Origin: Stachybotrys elegans
Taxonomy: Eukaryota; Ascomycota; Sordariomycetes; Hypocreales; Stachybotryaceae
Direction: 5' to 3'
Assembly (NCBI GenBank): GCA_020746835.1
Contig: JAGPNK010000006.1
Span: 806,001 to 870,000 of the forward strand
DNA: 64,000 bases
Of this stretch, positions 10,853 through 21,202 are shown piece by piece. The notes beneath the pieces were generated by a model. It was not told the origin of the DNA and did not search any database. It was given only the letters and a program-made list of their open reading frames with translations. Made by a program: the position numbers and the translations under genes. How positions within the stretch are numbered: position 1 is the first letter of the stretch; every line of letters starts with the position of its first letter.

Positions 10853-11539
10853 GCGGATAGAGTGCTTGTGGGACGGGCTGTACGAAGCGGTGTACATATA
10901 TCCATCAAAGAGATGCGAACACATCCTCGGTCGAAGCCGAATTAGCAAACGTCTTAATACGATCGATGCCTACCACGGGATATTGAGCCACAAATTCTTC
11001 TGTCCGGAGTTGCGCTTGTCTATTGCCACGAGAATACAGCGCTTTCGGATCTTGTATTACAAGTGATCAACACATGACAGTCGGGTCGCATAGGTGCGCA
11101 CCTGTGATTGAATAATCTCTCCTTCCACCATTCCACGACAATGAATCGACGGATATCATTGCAATGCCCAATCTGAGGATGCAGGTGTGCAGTTCGGTGA
11201 GGACTGTTGGGAATGCCCCTCAATGCACGACGACGGGGTTAGAATGCCATTGGCTTTGATATGATGCTGGATGTCTGCCCGTTCCACACATACGCACCTG
11301 CCATGTAGAGACCCTGAAAAGACATGCCAAATCAAATGAACTATCCTGGTGTCGCCGGTGAGTTTCAAGCCATCGACTGATTTTGCAGGGCCTTGGCAAC
11401 GCATCCTGTTGCTGCTTGCCCAATTACCAGAGCCCGAAGAGGAATAGGTGGGTGGTGGCATTTGGACCTCCAATCCAAACTTGCCCCCTCCAGTTAACCC
11501 ATTACAACGTATCGCTTAGGCACAAGCCGCAATTTCGTC
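10853..11539. other. Intergenic region, no gene seen
   Basis: This 687 bp gap lies between ATP19 and the beta-propeller gene, both on the plus strand. It holds the 3' region of one and the promoter of the other. I found no plausible coding frame or repeat. Confidence 0.45.
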
Positions 11540-12890
11540 ATGACCACCGTTAGGATCCCTGCACTATATTCGGAGGATCTCCTCGTCCTTGAGGTGAGTT
11601 GAACACCGATGAGTACGACGATATCAGCACACTGATAAGACCAAAGCATCCATTGAGCCCAGATGGTCTGGGGGCAGATCTGACCGGCACGTAGGTTGAA
11701 CAAGTACATGCCTTTCTGCTGCTCTGATCGTTGACAAAATATTAGAACCGAGGAGCGCTCCTTGGTCGCACAAGGCTTTCACCGTGATTTCAAGTCCATA
11801 CTTGGCCCGTTGCCGAAACAGACAATCATTCTCTCCTCTCTGGACAACTCCCGGAAACCCTTCTTCCATGCAGCATGTGTGTATGATCCGGCTCGCAACG
11901 TTCTATGGACCACATCAGCGCCGCTCGAGACCAGCAATTTCTCCAGGCTACCCGTGATTCTCATATCCAAGGTCTCTTTGGAACCGTCCAGCCCAAAAGA
12001 TGGACTCTACGAATCTGCGTCATGGCAAAAGCTGAGGCCCCCGCAAGTCATGCATATGCCAGCCTGTGGCGCACTGTATGAGGATGGTGTGTTGTGGGCG
12101 GTGCAAGGAGATCGTTCGCCGCGCTCATCTGGCCTAGTTCACTTGGAAGAAGCTGCGCCTCGAGGCATGTTCCTCAGCTCGTACTACGGAACTGATTTCA
12201 ACTCGCCCTACGACGTAGCTGTTTCTCGAGATGGCTCTGTATGGTTCACAGATCCAGCTCCCGATTCCTCGGTGGACTGGAAGAAAGGGCCCGAGCTAGC
12301 CCCTCGCATCTACAGGGTCGACACGTCCACCAACGCACAGCAGATCCGCGCCATGACTGATGAAGTGACGCGACCACTTGGATTAGCTCTGAGTCCTGAT
12401 GAAACAACACTCTATGTGGCAGACGGGGGTGAACACTATGGTCATAACAGCAAGGCAACGCCCAGGTAAGCAGAGGCTTTTACCTACGCTGAACACATAA
12501 TAGACTGACAGCCACATGTTCAAAGAGGCGGTGCAGTGTACGCCTTTGATCTTGTAAACAGGTCCGGCACAATATTCCTCTCTGGGCGCAGACTGTTTGC
12601 TGCTCCCCTAAGGGGGGCGCCCACATGCGTCCGGTGCGACAGGATGGGCAACGTCTGGGTAGCTGCAGGCACCAATGTCGAGGTTTGGACACCAGGCGCC
12701 ATACTCGTCGGCGTTTTTCGATCGGCAAGTAAGTTGCGCATCTTAATTTCTATGGTTGTGAGAGCTGTGTTTATTAAGATGGAATATAGGCCCCGTCATA
12801 AGTCTCTGCTTCGGCAAATCCAACGATGTTTTCATCTGCGCAAGCCACACGCTGTGGCATTTGAGTCTCTCAACCCTGATGGATTCTTAA
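11540..12890 (+). CDS. SMP-30/gluconolactonase-like beta-propeller protein
   Basis: Five exons are inferred: 11540-11593, 11647-11690, 11746-12465, 12526-12728 and 12790-12890, totalling 373 aa. The propeller shows repeated family blocks: FFHAACVYDPARNVLWTTSA, PYDVAVSRDGSVWFTDP, PLGLALSPDETTLYVADG, GGAVYAFDLV and CVRCDRMGNVWVAAG. These are SMP-30/gluconolactonase/strictosidine-synthase-like blades; members are calcium-dependent lactonases or hydrolases, and fungal copies are often annotated as gluconolactonase with no proven substrate. No signal peptide was seen, so a cytosolic site is likely. The first two exons are the least certain; they were chosen because both introns have GT-AG ends and the phases fit. 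The stop lies 33 bp from that of the convergent AYR1-like gene. Confidence 0.78.
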
Positions 12891-12923
12891 TTATTTACCC
12901 AAAGGCCCAGCCGCTCTTGGACC

Positions 12924-14033
12924 CTATGGGGATTTCTTCGGCTCTGTGAGGATCGTCTTCATATTGGGAACACCCATTTGATGGAGCAGCACATCCTGTT
13001 TACTGTTAGACGCAGAAAGCTCCTGGAGGGCGATAAAAATACCATTGCGTTGTGCCACAGACAGTGATAGAAGAACCAGGCCCACCACGAGCCGTAGCCA
13101 ACATACTGAATACGCGTGGGCTTGGCGCTCAACGCATTGCTGGCTACTGATCGTGCAAAGTCCTTGGGGTCCGCTGCTTGGGTTAGCTCTCGGTCAGGAC
13201 ACTGGTCGTCGGGGGTTCGCACTTTGTTGGAAGTCACGCTGCATTTCGCCGCTGATCCATTTGCTGAGGGTCTCCCGAGCAGAGTAGTAGGGAGAAGAGG
13301 GAGGAAACTCATGCTTCGCAGCATGATCGAAGAATTCCGTCTTGATTCCTCCAGTGACAACCTGCAATAGGTACTACAGTCAGCCATTCTGACCCAGCAC
13401 CGGGTTTGTGTCCTATGGTTCGCAATCGACTTACATGTGTGACGTCGATATCGAACGGAGCAAGCTCGAGACGCAACTGGGCGGAAAGCTGCTCCAGCGC
13501 AGCCTTGCTGGCATTATAGACTCCCTCAAACGGCACCGGCACCTTACCTACAACCGATCCAATGTTGATGATAATACCTTTGCTCTTGGTCAACAAAGGC
13601 GCAAAAGCCTGTGTCATCTCGATGACACCGAAATAGTTGGTGTCGAACACCTTTCTGGCTGCAGTCATGTCCACATCTAAGATGGAGCCCTGGAGACCTG
13701 GGAAATGGAAGAGGGAAAGAATCAGTACACGAAACAAACGCGTCATTTGCTCGGCGTCCTACCAATCCCAGAGTTGTTAATAAGGATGCCCAGTGTTCCG
13801 CCGGTTCTGTGTGCTACCAGCGCAGCAGCTTCCCGAATCGACTCGGTATCCTGCACATCCAACTGGATGATCTCCAGGCCGAGCTCTTCGAGATGGGCTG
13901 CTTTGGAGGGAGTCCTCACAGCTGCAAAGACCCGCACGCCCCGGTGGTGCAACTCTCGAGCGAGATAGTCGCCAAGACCCCCTTTGCTGGCGCCCGTGAC
14001 GAGGGCAGACTTTGTAGGCGAGGCCGAAGCCAT
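12924..14033 (-). CDS. ayr1: Short-chain dehydrogenase, AYR1-like 1-acyl-DHAP reductase
   Basis: Five exons on the minus strand (14033-13763, 13697-13435, 13361-13223, 13173-13043, 12995-12924) give 291 aa. It is a classical Rossmann SDR: VTGASKGGLG cofactor loop at 12-21, NNSG motif, GSVVGKVPVPFEGVYNASKAAL with the YxxxK catalytic pair, then a C-terminal GSWWAWFFYHCLWHNAM hydrophobic segment that may attach it to membranes. The KVPVPFEGVYNASKAAL block is the signature of the NADPH-dependent 1-acyl-dihydroxyacetone-phosphate reductase (Ayr1) subgroup, which makes lysophosphatidate on lipid droplets and ER. The third intron is only 49 nt (gtgcga...ctaaccc..cag) and contains an in-frame stop that would otherwise end the protein. 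Substrate could differ, as this SDR subgroup is expanded in fungi. Confidence 0.82.
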
Positions 14034-15253
14034 GTAGGGCAACTATTTGCTGGGTGGGCAATGAGAGAAGGTTACAGGATCTCACGTTGCACGTATGGTC
14101 GCGCGTACGGTTGGAGGCGTACAGACCATGCGCCTTATACAGGTGCACTCAGCTGCCCACACACCCAGGACTAGAGCGTGCGTTATTGGAGTAAAAGGGA
14201 GATAGGGCGGCAGCACATTGAGCACAAGTGGGCACCGGCAACGATATCCCACGGCTGTAGTCAAGTCTTGAGGCTATTAGGCCATGCCTGACTCGTCCAA
14301 GTTGTGAGACTTTCTAGCTAATAGGACAAGTGAGGGGCCTAGGTCAGAACAATGAGAGGGGGCAGCACAACGCATTCGGCACGATACAGGCAGGACATCG
14401 CCTCTGTCCACTTGGGCGTGAACGGGCGTTCGCCTATCCCAGGAATCCAAGGGACCGACTCGCTTCCTAGCAGCAGCCCGCATATGGCGTACATTGGCAC
14501 CACCAACAAAGAAGACTATTGAAGCCACGCAGGCTTACTCGACTTACTGGGCCCGGGCTTGGCACAAGATAGGCGCCAGCTCTGCTAAGTGCAAGGGGGA
14601 TGGGGACAAGCGGGTGTCTGTCCGATTGAGGAATATGTAGGTAGGCTTCAATAGCAGAAAACAGGCGTTTACCACGTAATGCCATGTTCGTTTGTCGCTT
14701 ACCTCCCCCTTAGGTCATAACCGTGGATGGAACTGCCTGCGCGAATCGCATGCACCTCGTTAGAGCCATGGGCACGGACCAGCATTTACCCTCAGAAACG
14801 GGGCAGCGCAAAAAAAAAAACCAGCAAAGAGCCGTTTGCCTGCACAAAAGGGAAGAGGGAAGAGAAAAGAAAAAAAAAAGATGGGTTGGTGTAAACGCAG
14901 CACCAAAAAAAATGGTACAATGTACTTACATACAGGTACCAGGCCGTTGCTGGCTGTCACGTGCATGCTCCCCGCCCAACGCAATAACTCTCCCCCGTTG
15001 TTCTAATTTTTCGGCATTGGCTAAAAATCCAAAATCCACCATTTCTGGTTATTCAAACAACCCGCCATAAATGCTCATCGGATACAACGATTGCCTCCTC
15101 AGACGCACAAGGCACACACCCCCGGACCCCCCGCGTTCCACCCCCGGGGCACTAAACGCTTGTTTGAGCCGTTGCCGTTGCCTCTGTCGGCGGCTTTAAT
15201 ACCGGGTCATCCTGTCTGCCCTTTGGTCCCGGGACCCGGCCGGCGGCGCGGCC
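14034..15253. other. Divergent intergenic region, no gene seen
   Basis: This 1.2 kb region separates the AYR1-like and CENP-B-like genes. It contains short A-runs around 14811-14880 and a stretch of TGG/CCA-rich sequence. Short frames on both strands look non-coding. No TATA box or repeat family was recognised. Confidence 0.4.
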
Positions 15254-16477
15254 ATGTCCCTCACGCCGACGGACCCGGCTCTCGTGCCGCCGCCCGACGA
15301 CGATGACCTCGCGCCGCTCGACGCCGCCGTGGCCTCGGTCAGCCCTGTTGGTCCCGTGTCTCCCATGTCTGGCGGCCCTACTGCCGGCCCCAAGGAGCGC
15401 CACTCCCTGACGCTCGACCAGCGCCGCGCCCTCCGCCGCTGGGCAAATAGCCAGCCCATCCGGCCCTCCCACAAGGCCTGCATCGAGTGGTTCTACGTCC
15501 AGTACGGCCAGCAGATCAGCCAGTCCACCGTCTCCCACTCCCTCTCCCCCAAGTACTCGCGCCTCGACGGCGACAACCCCCAGCTGTCCGGCTCCCGCCT
15601 GCGCTTCGGCAATTGGCCCGACGTGGAGAAGCTCGTCCTGCTGTGGTATCAGCAGGTCCAGGCCTCCGGGCGCCAGCCTACCAACGAGGAGCTCGGCGAG
15701 AAGGCCAAGACCATCTTCAGCCAGCTGCCTCGCTACAAGGACGAGGATCCCCCCGAGTTCTCCCCCGGCTGGATACATCGCTTCAAGAAGCGCTACGGCT
15801 TGCTTATCCGGCGCCAGCGCCGTCACGGCGATGGTGGCATGAACCCAGCCGACGACATCGAGTACCTGGCCGACTGCCTCCCCCGTTTCATGGCCATTGC
15901 TACCGACACCAGCCCAGCCGCTATCAGGGAGGAAGTCCTCCGCGTGGTCGGCGTCGAGGCCACCCTCAACACCTGCGCCATCGTCCGCGATGAAGTCATT
16001 CGTCGCATGGGCGGTGCAGCTGTGCAAAACCACGGCCCCCCACCTCCACCACTCCCCCCTCCCCCTCCGCCGCTTGAACCTCCTGTCCCCGTCCAGCCCG
16101 AGCCGCAGATCTACGCCGACGACGACCCCGAGATGGTCCTCCAGAACGCGTTGCGACAGCTGCAGCAGGAGGAGCAGGCCGCCGAAGAGCAAGCCGCTGT
16201 CGTGCGCGAGGAGAGGGAGCGAGCTGAGCGAGCAGGCCTCCCTCTTCCTCCCCCGCAGTTGATGTCTACTACGCCCGTGCCACGCGCCTCGTCGGACCCT
16301 CGATACGCTACCCCGGCGCAGGATATCACTGCCGATCTGACACTTACGCCCATCCACTCTGACGGGCCCATCTCATCGCACGAACGCCCTTTGCGCTGCC
16401 CCTTCTGCGTCAACCAGCGGATGCTCCGCACCATCAAGGAGGCTGTCGAGCACATGTCCACTCACGTTGTGGTTTAG
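15254..16477 (+). CDS. CENP-B/Tc5-type HTH DNA-binding protein with C-terminal zinc finger
   Basis: A single exon encodes 407 aa. A CENP-B N-terminal-type helix-turn-helix spans about 50-105 (LTLDQRRALRRWANSQP ... SQSTVSHSLSPKY). A Tc5-type HTH follows at about 120-180 (WPDVEKLVLLWYQQVQASGR, FSPGWIHRFKKRYGL). No DDE transposase domain follows. Instead there is a poly-proline linker (about 258-285), a Gln/Glu-rich coiled-coil-like segment (about 295-330), and a C-terminal CPFC-x14-H-x3-H zinc finger ending close to the stop. Related proteins (CENP-B, fission yeast Abp1/Cbh1) are domesticated pogo-type transposases that bind centromeric or repeat DNA. This copy is intact, high in GC and flanked by housekeeping genes, which favours a host gene over a mobile element. 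Target and role are unknown. Confidence 0.8.
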   Translation: MSLTPTDPALVPPPDDDDLAPLDAAVASVSPVGPVSPMSGGPTAGPKERHSLTLDQRRALRRWANSQPIRPSHKACIEWFYVQYGQQISQSTVSHSLSPKYSRLDGDNPQLSGSRLRFGNWPDVEKLVLLWYQQVQASGRQPTNEELGEKAKTIFSQLPRYKDEDPPEFSPGWIHRFKKRYGLLIRRQRRHGDGGMNPADDIEYLADCLPRFMAIATDTSPAAIREEVLRVVGVEATLNTCAIVRDEVIRRMGGAAVQNHGPPPPPLPPPPPPLEPPVPVQPEPQIYADDDPEMVLQNALRQLQQEEQAAEEQAAVVREERERAERAGLPLPPPQLMSTTPVPRASSDPRYATPAQDITADLTLTPIHSDGPISSHERPLRCPFCVNQRMLRTIKEAVEHMSTHVVV

Positions 16478-16763
16478 AGTTTTCGGTATGTGGGCTAATG
16501 CAATGCCCTGATGAATCAGTCGGCTCCGTTGACATACAGTGGTTTCAAGGTGCAGAGCCAAGGGCTCGGCCGATCAAGGGCTGTGGGAACCGGTTACAGG
16601 CTCTTTGTTTCATCTTCTTTTCTATTTCTCTGTTCTAATGATTGGCGGCGCCAGCGCTAGAGCGAACTCGGCCTTATTGTAATGAATGATACCATGATGT
16701 TATGAGAACCTTACGTCTGGACGTAATATATCGGTCTGCTTCATTTCGTGTCGGTGCAACGTG

Positions 16764-18755
16764 CTATAGGAACCCAGACTCTTTCAATATCTTGAGTACC
16801 ACTTCCTCCTCGGTAGGCCGGTGCAGTTCTGCAGGAGACATGTCATGGCTGATGTAATTCTTCCAAAACTTGAGGCCCTCGAGACCCTCTTCTCGGCACA
16901 GCGCACCCTGCTCTTCGGCCATCAGCAGCTCCTCTTCCGCGACACCGAGACTCCAACCAAACCTCTCGGCCGTTTCCTGAGCAGTCACGCCGCGGCCAAA
17001 CTCTCGCCACTCCCAGGGGACGTCGCGCTCTGGAGGGAATTCGTGCAGGTCGTCCAGCCATGATACAAGGCCTTTGATGGTAACCTCATCTGTTCGGTCA
17101 CGTCCCTGCACGACCATGACGCCACTCCGAAAGGTCCGAAGGCGGACGGGAAGTTTGAGCTTTTCCCACATACGGGCGGCTTTCTCGAAATCTTTGGGGC
17201 TGACCAACTCAACGCCGCCCCGGGCCCTGTTGAACTTGGCCCAGAGATCAACCAGCGTAATGATGCCTCCTGCTTTCTTCAAAACACCTCGGGAGTCATC
17301 TGTGAGAAACTCGGCCACGTTACGAGAGAGCTCTGACAGGTACAGCGACTCTGAGCCACTGCCACCGGCGATGTCCTTTGTAATAACGAGGCCCAGCTGA
17401 GTCGCCGACTCTGCCAAGAGAGCATTCTCTTCTGCCGATCCTCCCCCTCCACCTGTTTGACGAGCAAATCTCTCGGCCAGAGCAATCACATCCTTGGCCG
17501 AGGCCATCAAGGCCTCAAGATCCTCAAAGGCGCTCCCAATGATCATTTCGTTGTTCTTTCGCATATTCAGACCCAGTTGTTCCAGTCCAGCGATGCCAGC
17601 AGTTTTCGTGCTTCTACCATTGGTGCCATCAGGCGACCGGCTCCCTGTTCCATCGTCGAGGAGTCGATTGCTTCGTGGTGCCGGCGGTGCATTCTGGAGG
17701 AGCCACTTTCGCTGAGTCATTGCGCCCTTCAAGCGTTCGTAGAAGATCTTGTCTCCTCCGTTGCTAACTCGAAATGAGATTTTTATGCTCTCGGAAACAT
17801 CGATGCCACCGGGACTGCCTTGCTTCCCCTGGTCTAGGACTGGGCCTGGAGACATCGTCCTCGAAGGATCCAGTGCAAGGCTGGACGGTAGGGAAGAAGC
17901 CACGTTAGACACCAGCGAGGCGCCGCATATTTCGCATGAAAGTAAAGAAGGGTGGTTGCCAAAGGTGCATCGAGGACACGGGAACGAAGTCGAGGTGTCA
18001 TCTTGGCCGGAAGAGCCACCGCCCAGATTTTCTGACACTGGCCGAGAAGCAGGCCCCTTGGGCTGAGCTGATATGGGCGATGGTGTGCTTGGATTTGGCA
18101 ATGACGGCGGTGGACGGTTGTTTGCACTCGTTATTGCTGCCTTCAAGACATGCGATAAACTGGGCTTGATACCACAAGCCAGGCAGGGAGGCAGAGGCGT
18201 ATGGATGCTCGCGGCTGCAGGATCGAAGTTGGATGGGACGGGGTTGGAGAAACTGCAGATCGTACAAAGCCAGGTGGCGATGCTGACATTGGGCGGCTCG
18301 GACGGCGGTCGATATATACTGTCCCCTTGGCTGGGAGAAGTCGAGCTATCCCGAGTAAGGGTCGTGGCACTTGAGGCGGCTCGATTGCGAAGAGAAGGGT
18401 GCTTGAGAGGTTTGGGGAATATCGTCACCTTGGGCGACGATCTCAAGAAGCCGGCGTAGAACTCATATCTGTCCACGTCCTTCAGGTCGAGTGCAACCGA
18501 ATGGACGCGGGGTTCTGCTTTGTCCACATAGCATATCCGATGCGAGGTCAAGTAGACCTGTCCATTCTGTTGATTCGGGAGCTTATATTTGCTGCAAACG
18601 AGTCCCATTAGCACCGAACACTGCCTTGCATCCTCTCGCTTGGTGCCGGCTTACCCCTCATAGAGACCAACGTTGTCCTGGACAAAGAGCAGCACCTCGT
18701 CTGGCAGGTAAGAGGGCCGAAGCGCGGTCGTGAGGTCAATGTGTTTCAAGAACAT
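16764..18755 (-). CDS. vps36: ESCRT-II subunit Vps36
   Basis: Exons 18755-18655 and 18591-16764 encode 642 aa. Exon 1 gives MFLKHIDLTTALRPSYLPD and ends in LYEG; after a 63 nt intron the family sequence resumes at KYKLPNQQNGQVYLTSHRICYVD, which is the GLUE/PH domain that binds phosphoinositide. Two NZF zinc fingers interrupt it, at about 143-175 (WLCTICSFSN ... CLACG) and 220-245 (FPCPRCTF ... SCEICG). The EAP30/winged-helix part runs from about 340 to the end. Vps36 with Vps22 and Vps25 forms ESCRT-II, sorting ubiquitinated cargo into multivesicular endosomes. The two-NZF layout is as in budding yeast. An upstream in-frame reading frame ends 6 nt before the ATG. All splice signals are canonical. 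Confidence 0.94.
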
Positions 18756-19524
18756 CCGTCATGCCGGAGCGGTGGTTCGCGGGGTGTTGGAGGAGGAAGC
18801 TTGTAACCGAGAAGTATCCAGAACTTCTTCCACGGCCGAGAGGCAGGATGGTGGGACGGCCAAGCTTCGAGATACTGGAGCGGAGCCTTCGGGCTTATCG
18901 TCGAGGTCGTCCGCAGTGATAAACAGGGAAGAATAGCCACCCCCGTAGATTGGCCTTATCTTGGAGCGGCGGGAAGCTGTAGAAGAGGGCAAGATGTGAT
19001 CGGTGTATTCATCTTGGGTCACGCTGATCGCCATCATCGCGATAAACGCTGGCGGTCTGTCGCCCACCCCACTTACGTATTCCTCCAGTTCAGCTTAAAG
19101 TGACAGGGTACCGAGTACCTCAGCTGGCTACCCTACGGCACTGCATGCACGATTCGGAGACGTGCTGGGCTCAGCTTGGCGGGGCATGTGAGAGGAAAAG
19201 TATACATTGTGGGTACATCGACAAAGCATGCATTGGGCGCGAAAACAAAAGTACCTTTCTAGTAAGCTTCAGGCACCAATAGCACTTCAAGGGTAACCGC
19301 ACTGCAATTTTGCCGCCAGTCATGGCGCGAAACAAGGTCACGAGACTCGCACTATCGTCCCACAAAACACTCCGACTTCCTCTCCGCCTCTCCCTCTTTA
19401 TTCATCTAACGGCCACCGCTTATCCATCGACCAGAATCTGCACATCTGACAACAACAAACCGCTGCTGGCGCCCGAGCTCCCGTAACTAACCATTTGATT
19501 TCTTTCTTCAGCTAAACCGCGAGA
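18756..19524. other. Divergent intergenic region with an upstream ORF before VPS36
   Basis: This 769 bp region separates VPS36 (-) and THP3 (+). On the minus strand a roughly 90-100 codon frame (beginning near MAISVTQDEYTDHILP, stop at 18759) lies directly upstream of the VPS36 start and in the same frame. It is rich in Ser/Pro/Ala and has no known domain. It may be a chance frame, an upstream ORF of the VPS36 transcript, or a small gene. The THP3 side ends in a CT-rich leader. Confidence 0.35.
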
Positions 19525-21202
19525 ATGATGCCAAGCTGGTCGGCTTCCACGTCGACGACTGGCGTCTCCCAGCCGCCTGCCCCGGCACCTTACGCCTACG
19601 CCTCCAGTAAGCCACTCTCAGAAGCATTTTGGAGGAAGAAGCTGCTGACCTTGTCTTCAGATCCCGCATTCATTCCCGTTCAAGTCCGACAAGGATTTGG
19701 CCAGTATATCTCCTCTCCTTCTCCTGCCTATGGCGCCCAGCCCACTTCCAGCACTCCCGTCTCGACCGCAGCCTCCCCTTCTCCGACCGTTGCCAGCTCC
19801 GCGTCCGCAGAAACCCCAAAGGGCAAGGTGGAATGGCCCGAATCCGTCCGCAGCTATGTGCAAAGATCATTTCATCCCCAGAATGACGACCGCTCTATCC
19901 CACGTGCTGAGATTGAAGCCAAGCTTAAGAGCACTATTGGTGCAGCTAAAGAGAATGGCACTCTCTACACGATTGACTGGGATGCCATGCCGCTCCCTCA
20001 GGCCTTGGTGAAGGCCGAGCGTGAAGCTCAGCTCAAGCAGGGTGCTAGCTCATCCGCCTCGTTTGCTGATGCTCCCTGGAACGCAAAGAAGCGAAAGTCG
20101 GGTGATTTCACCGATGGCTACGTACAGACGGCATGGGGCGCTACTAACTCTCCCTCGTCCCTGGGATCCCGCATCTCCTATTCATCGCCCGAGAAGCATG
20201 TCGCCATGGACGAGTCGTATACTAAGTCAAGTAAGTTTCAGAAGGAGGCGAATAAGCGGAAGCGGCGCTTCGAGAACGAGTACAAGTCGGTTGCCAAGTC
20301 TCCCAGCCCTCCGCCCCCCTCTACCGGTCCTATCGTCGGCACCAGTGAGGTCTTGGAGAAGAAATATCTCCGTCTCACAGCCCCTCCAGTCGCGTCAAAC
20401 GTTCGGCCGGAGCGGATTCTGCGGCAGACGCTGGAGCTGCTGAAGAAGAAATGGCGCAAGGAGAGCAACTACTCGTACATATGCGATCAGTTCAAGTCGA
20501 TGCGCCAGGATCTCACGGTGCAACGCATCAAGAACGACTTCACCGTCTCCGTGTATGAGATCCACGCCCGCATTGCGCTCGAGAAGGGGATATCGGTGAG
20601 TATAACCAGTGCCAGACTCAGTTGCGTTCTCTGTATGCACTTGGTTTGAAGGGCAACCCCATTGAATTTAAGGCGTATCGTATTTTGTATTTCATCCACA
20701 CCGCCAACCGAACGGGCCTCAACGACACGTTGGCCGATCTAACGACAGCAGAGAAGGAAGAGCGAGCGATCAAGCATGCCTTGGATGTTCGCTCTGCCTT
20801 GGCATTGGGTAACTATCACAAATTCTTCCAGTTATACCTTGACACCCCAAACATGGGAGCGTACCTGATGGACATGTTCGTCGTGAGGGAGCGTCTTGCG
20901 GCTCTTTGCAACCTGTGCAAAGCGTGAGTGTTGCCACCCGCCCCCTCCCCCTCCCCCATGGTGCCGATTCGGCTAACCGGTATTCTAGGTACAAACCCGA
21001 CGTCAAGCTGCGCTTCATCACTGAGGAACTCGGATTCGAGTCCGATGCTGATGCGGCTCAGTTCATCATCGACTACCAAGGCCAGCATCTTCTGGAAGAC
21101 CGCACCGAGTACATTGCATTCCTGACCGGTAAAGCCGGTTCTCTCTTCGAGGGTGCTAGAGCCTCAGCATTCCAGAAGGTCGACATCAAAGGCCAGATCT
21201 GA
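19525..21202 (+). CDS. thp3: SAC3/GANP/THP3-family protein, frame broken by one base
   Basis: Exons 19525-19606, 19661-20923 and 20989-21202 carry a THP3/LENG8-type protein of about 519 aa. The N-terminal half is disordered and Ser/Pro-rich. A basic [13 protein letters not shown] segment precedes the SAC3/GANP domain (about 270-510), with [49 protein letters not shown] and [20 protein letters not shown]. Thp3 with Csn12 acts in transcription elongation and mRNA maturation in the nucleus. As written, the frame breaks at the G4 run 20586-20589: the family sequence leaves one frame after ALEKG and resumes one base off at DIGEYNQCQ. Adding one base makes the spliced length an exact multiple of three. 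The 54 nt first intron is in frame but has canonical signals. Confidence 0.87.

Noticed and set aside
15152..16357. 401-codon minus-strand frame opposite the CENP-B-like gene
   Set aside because: Antisense shadow of a GC-rich exon, with Gly/Arg/Leu-rich sequence and no motif.
20595..20620. GTGAGT...CAG in THP3 as a 26 nt intron that would fix the frame
   Set aside because: Too short for splicing in this genome, and the sequence inside it codes conserved residues in the shifted frame.
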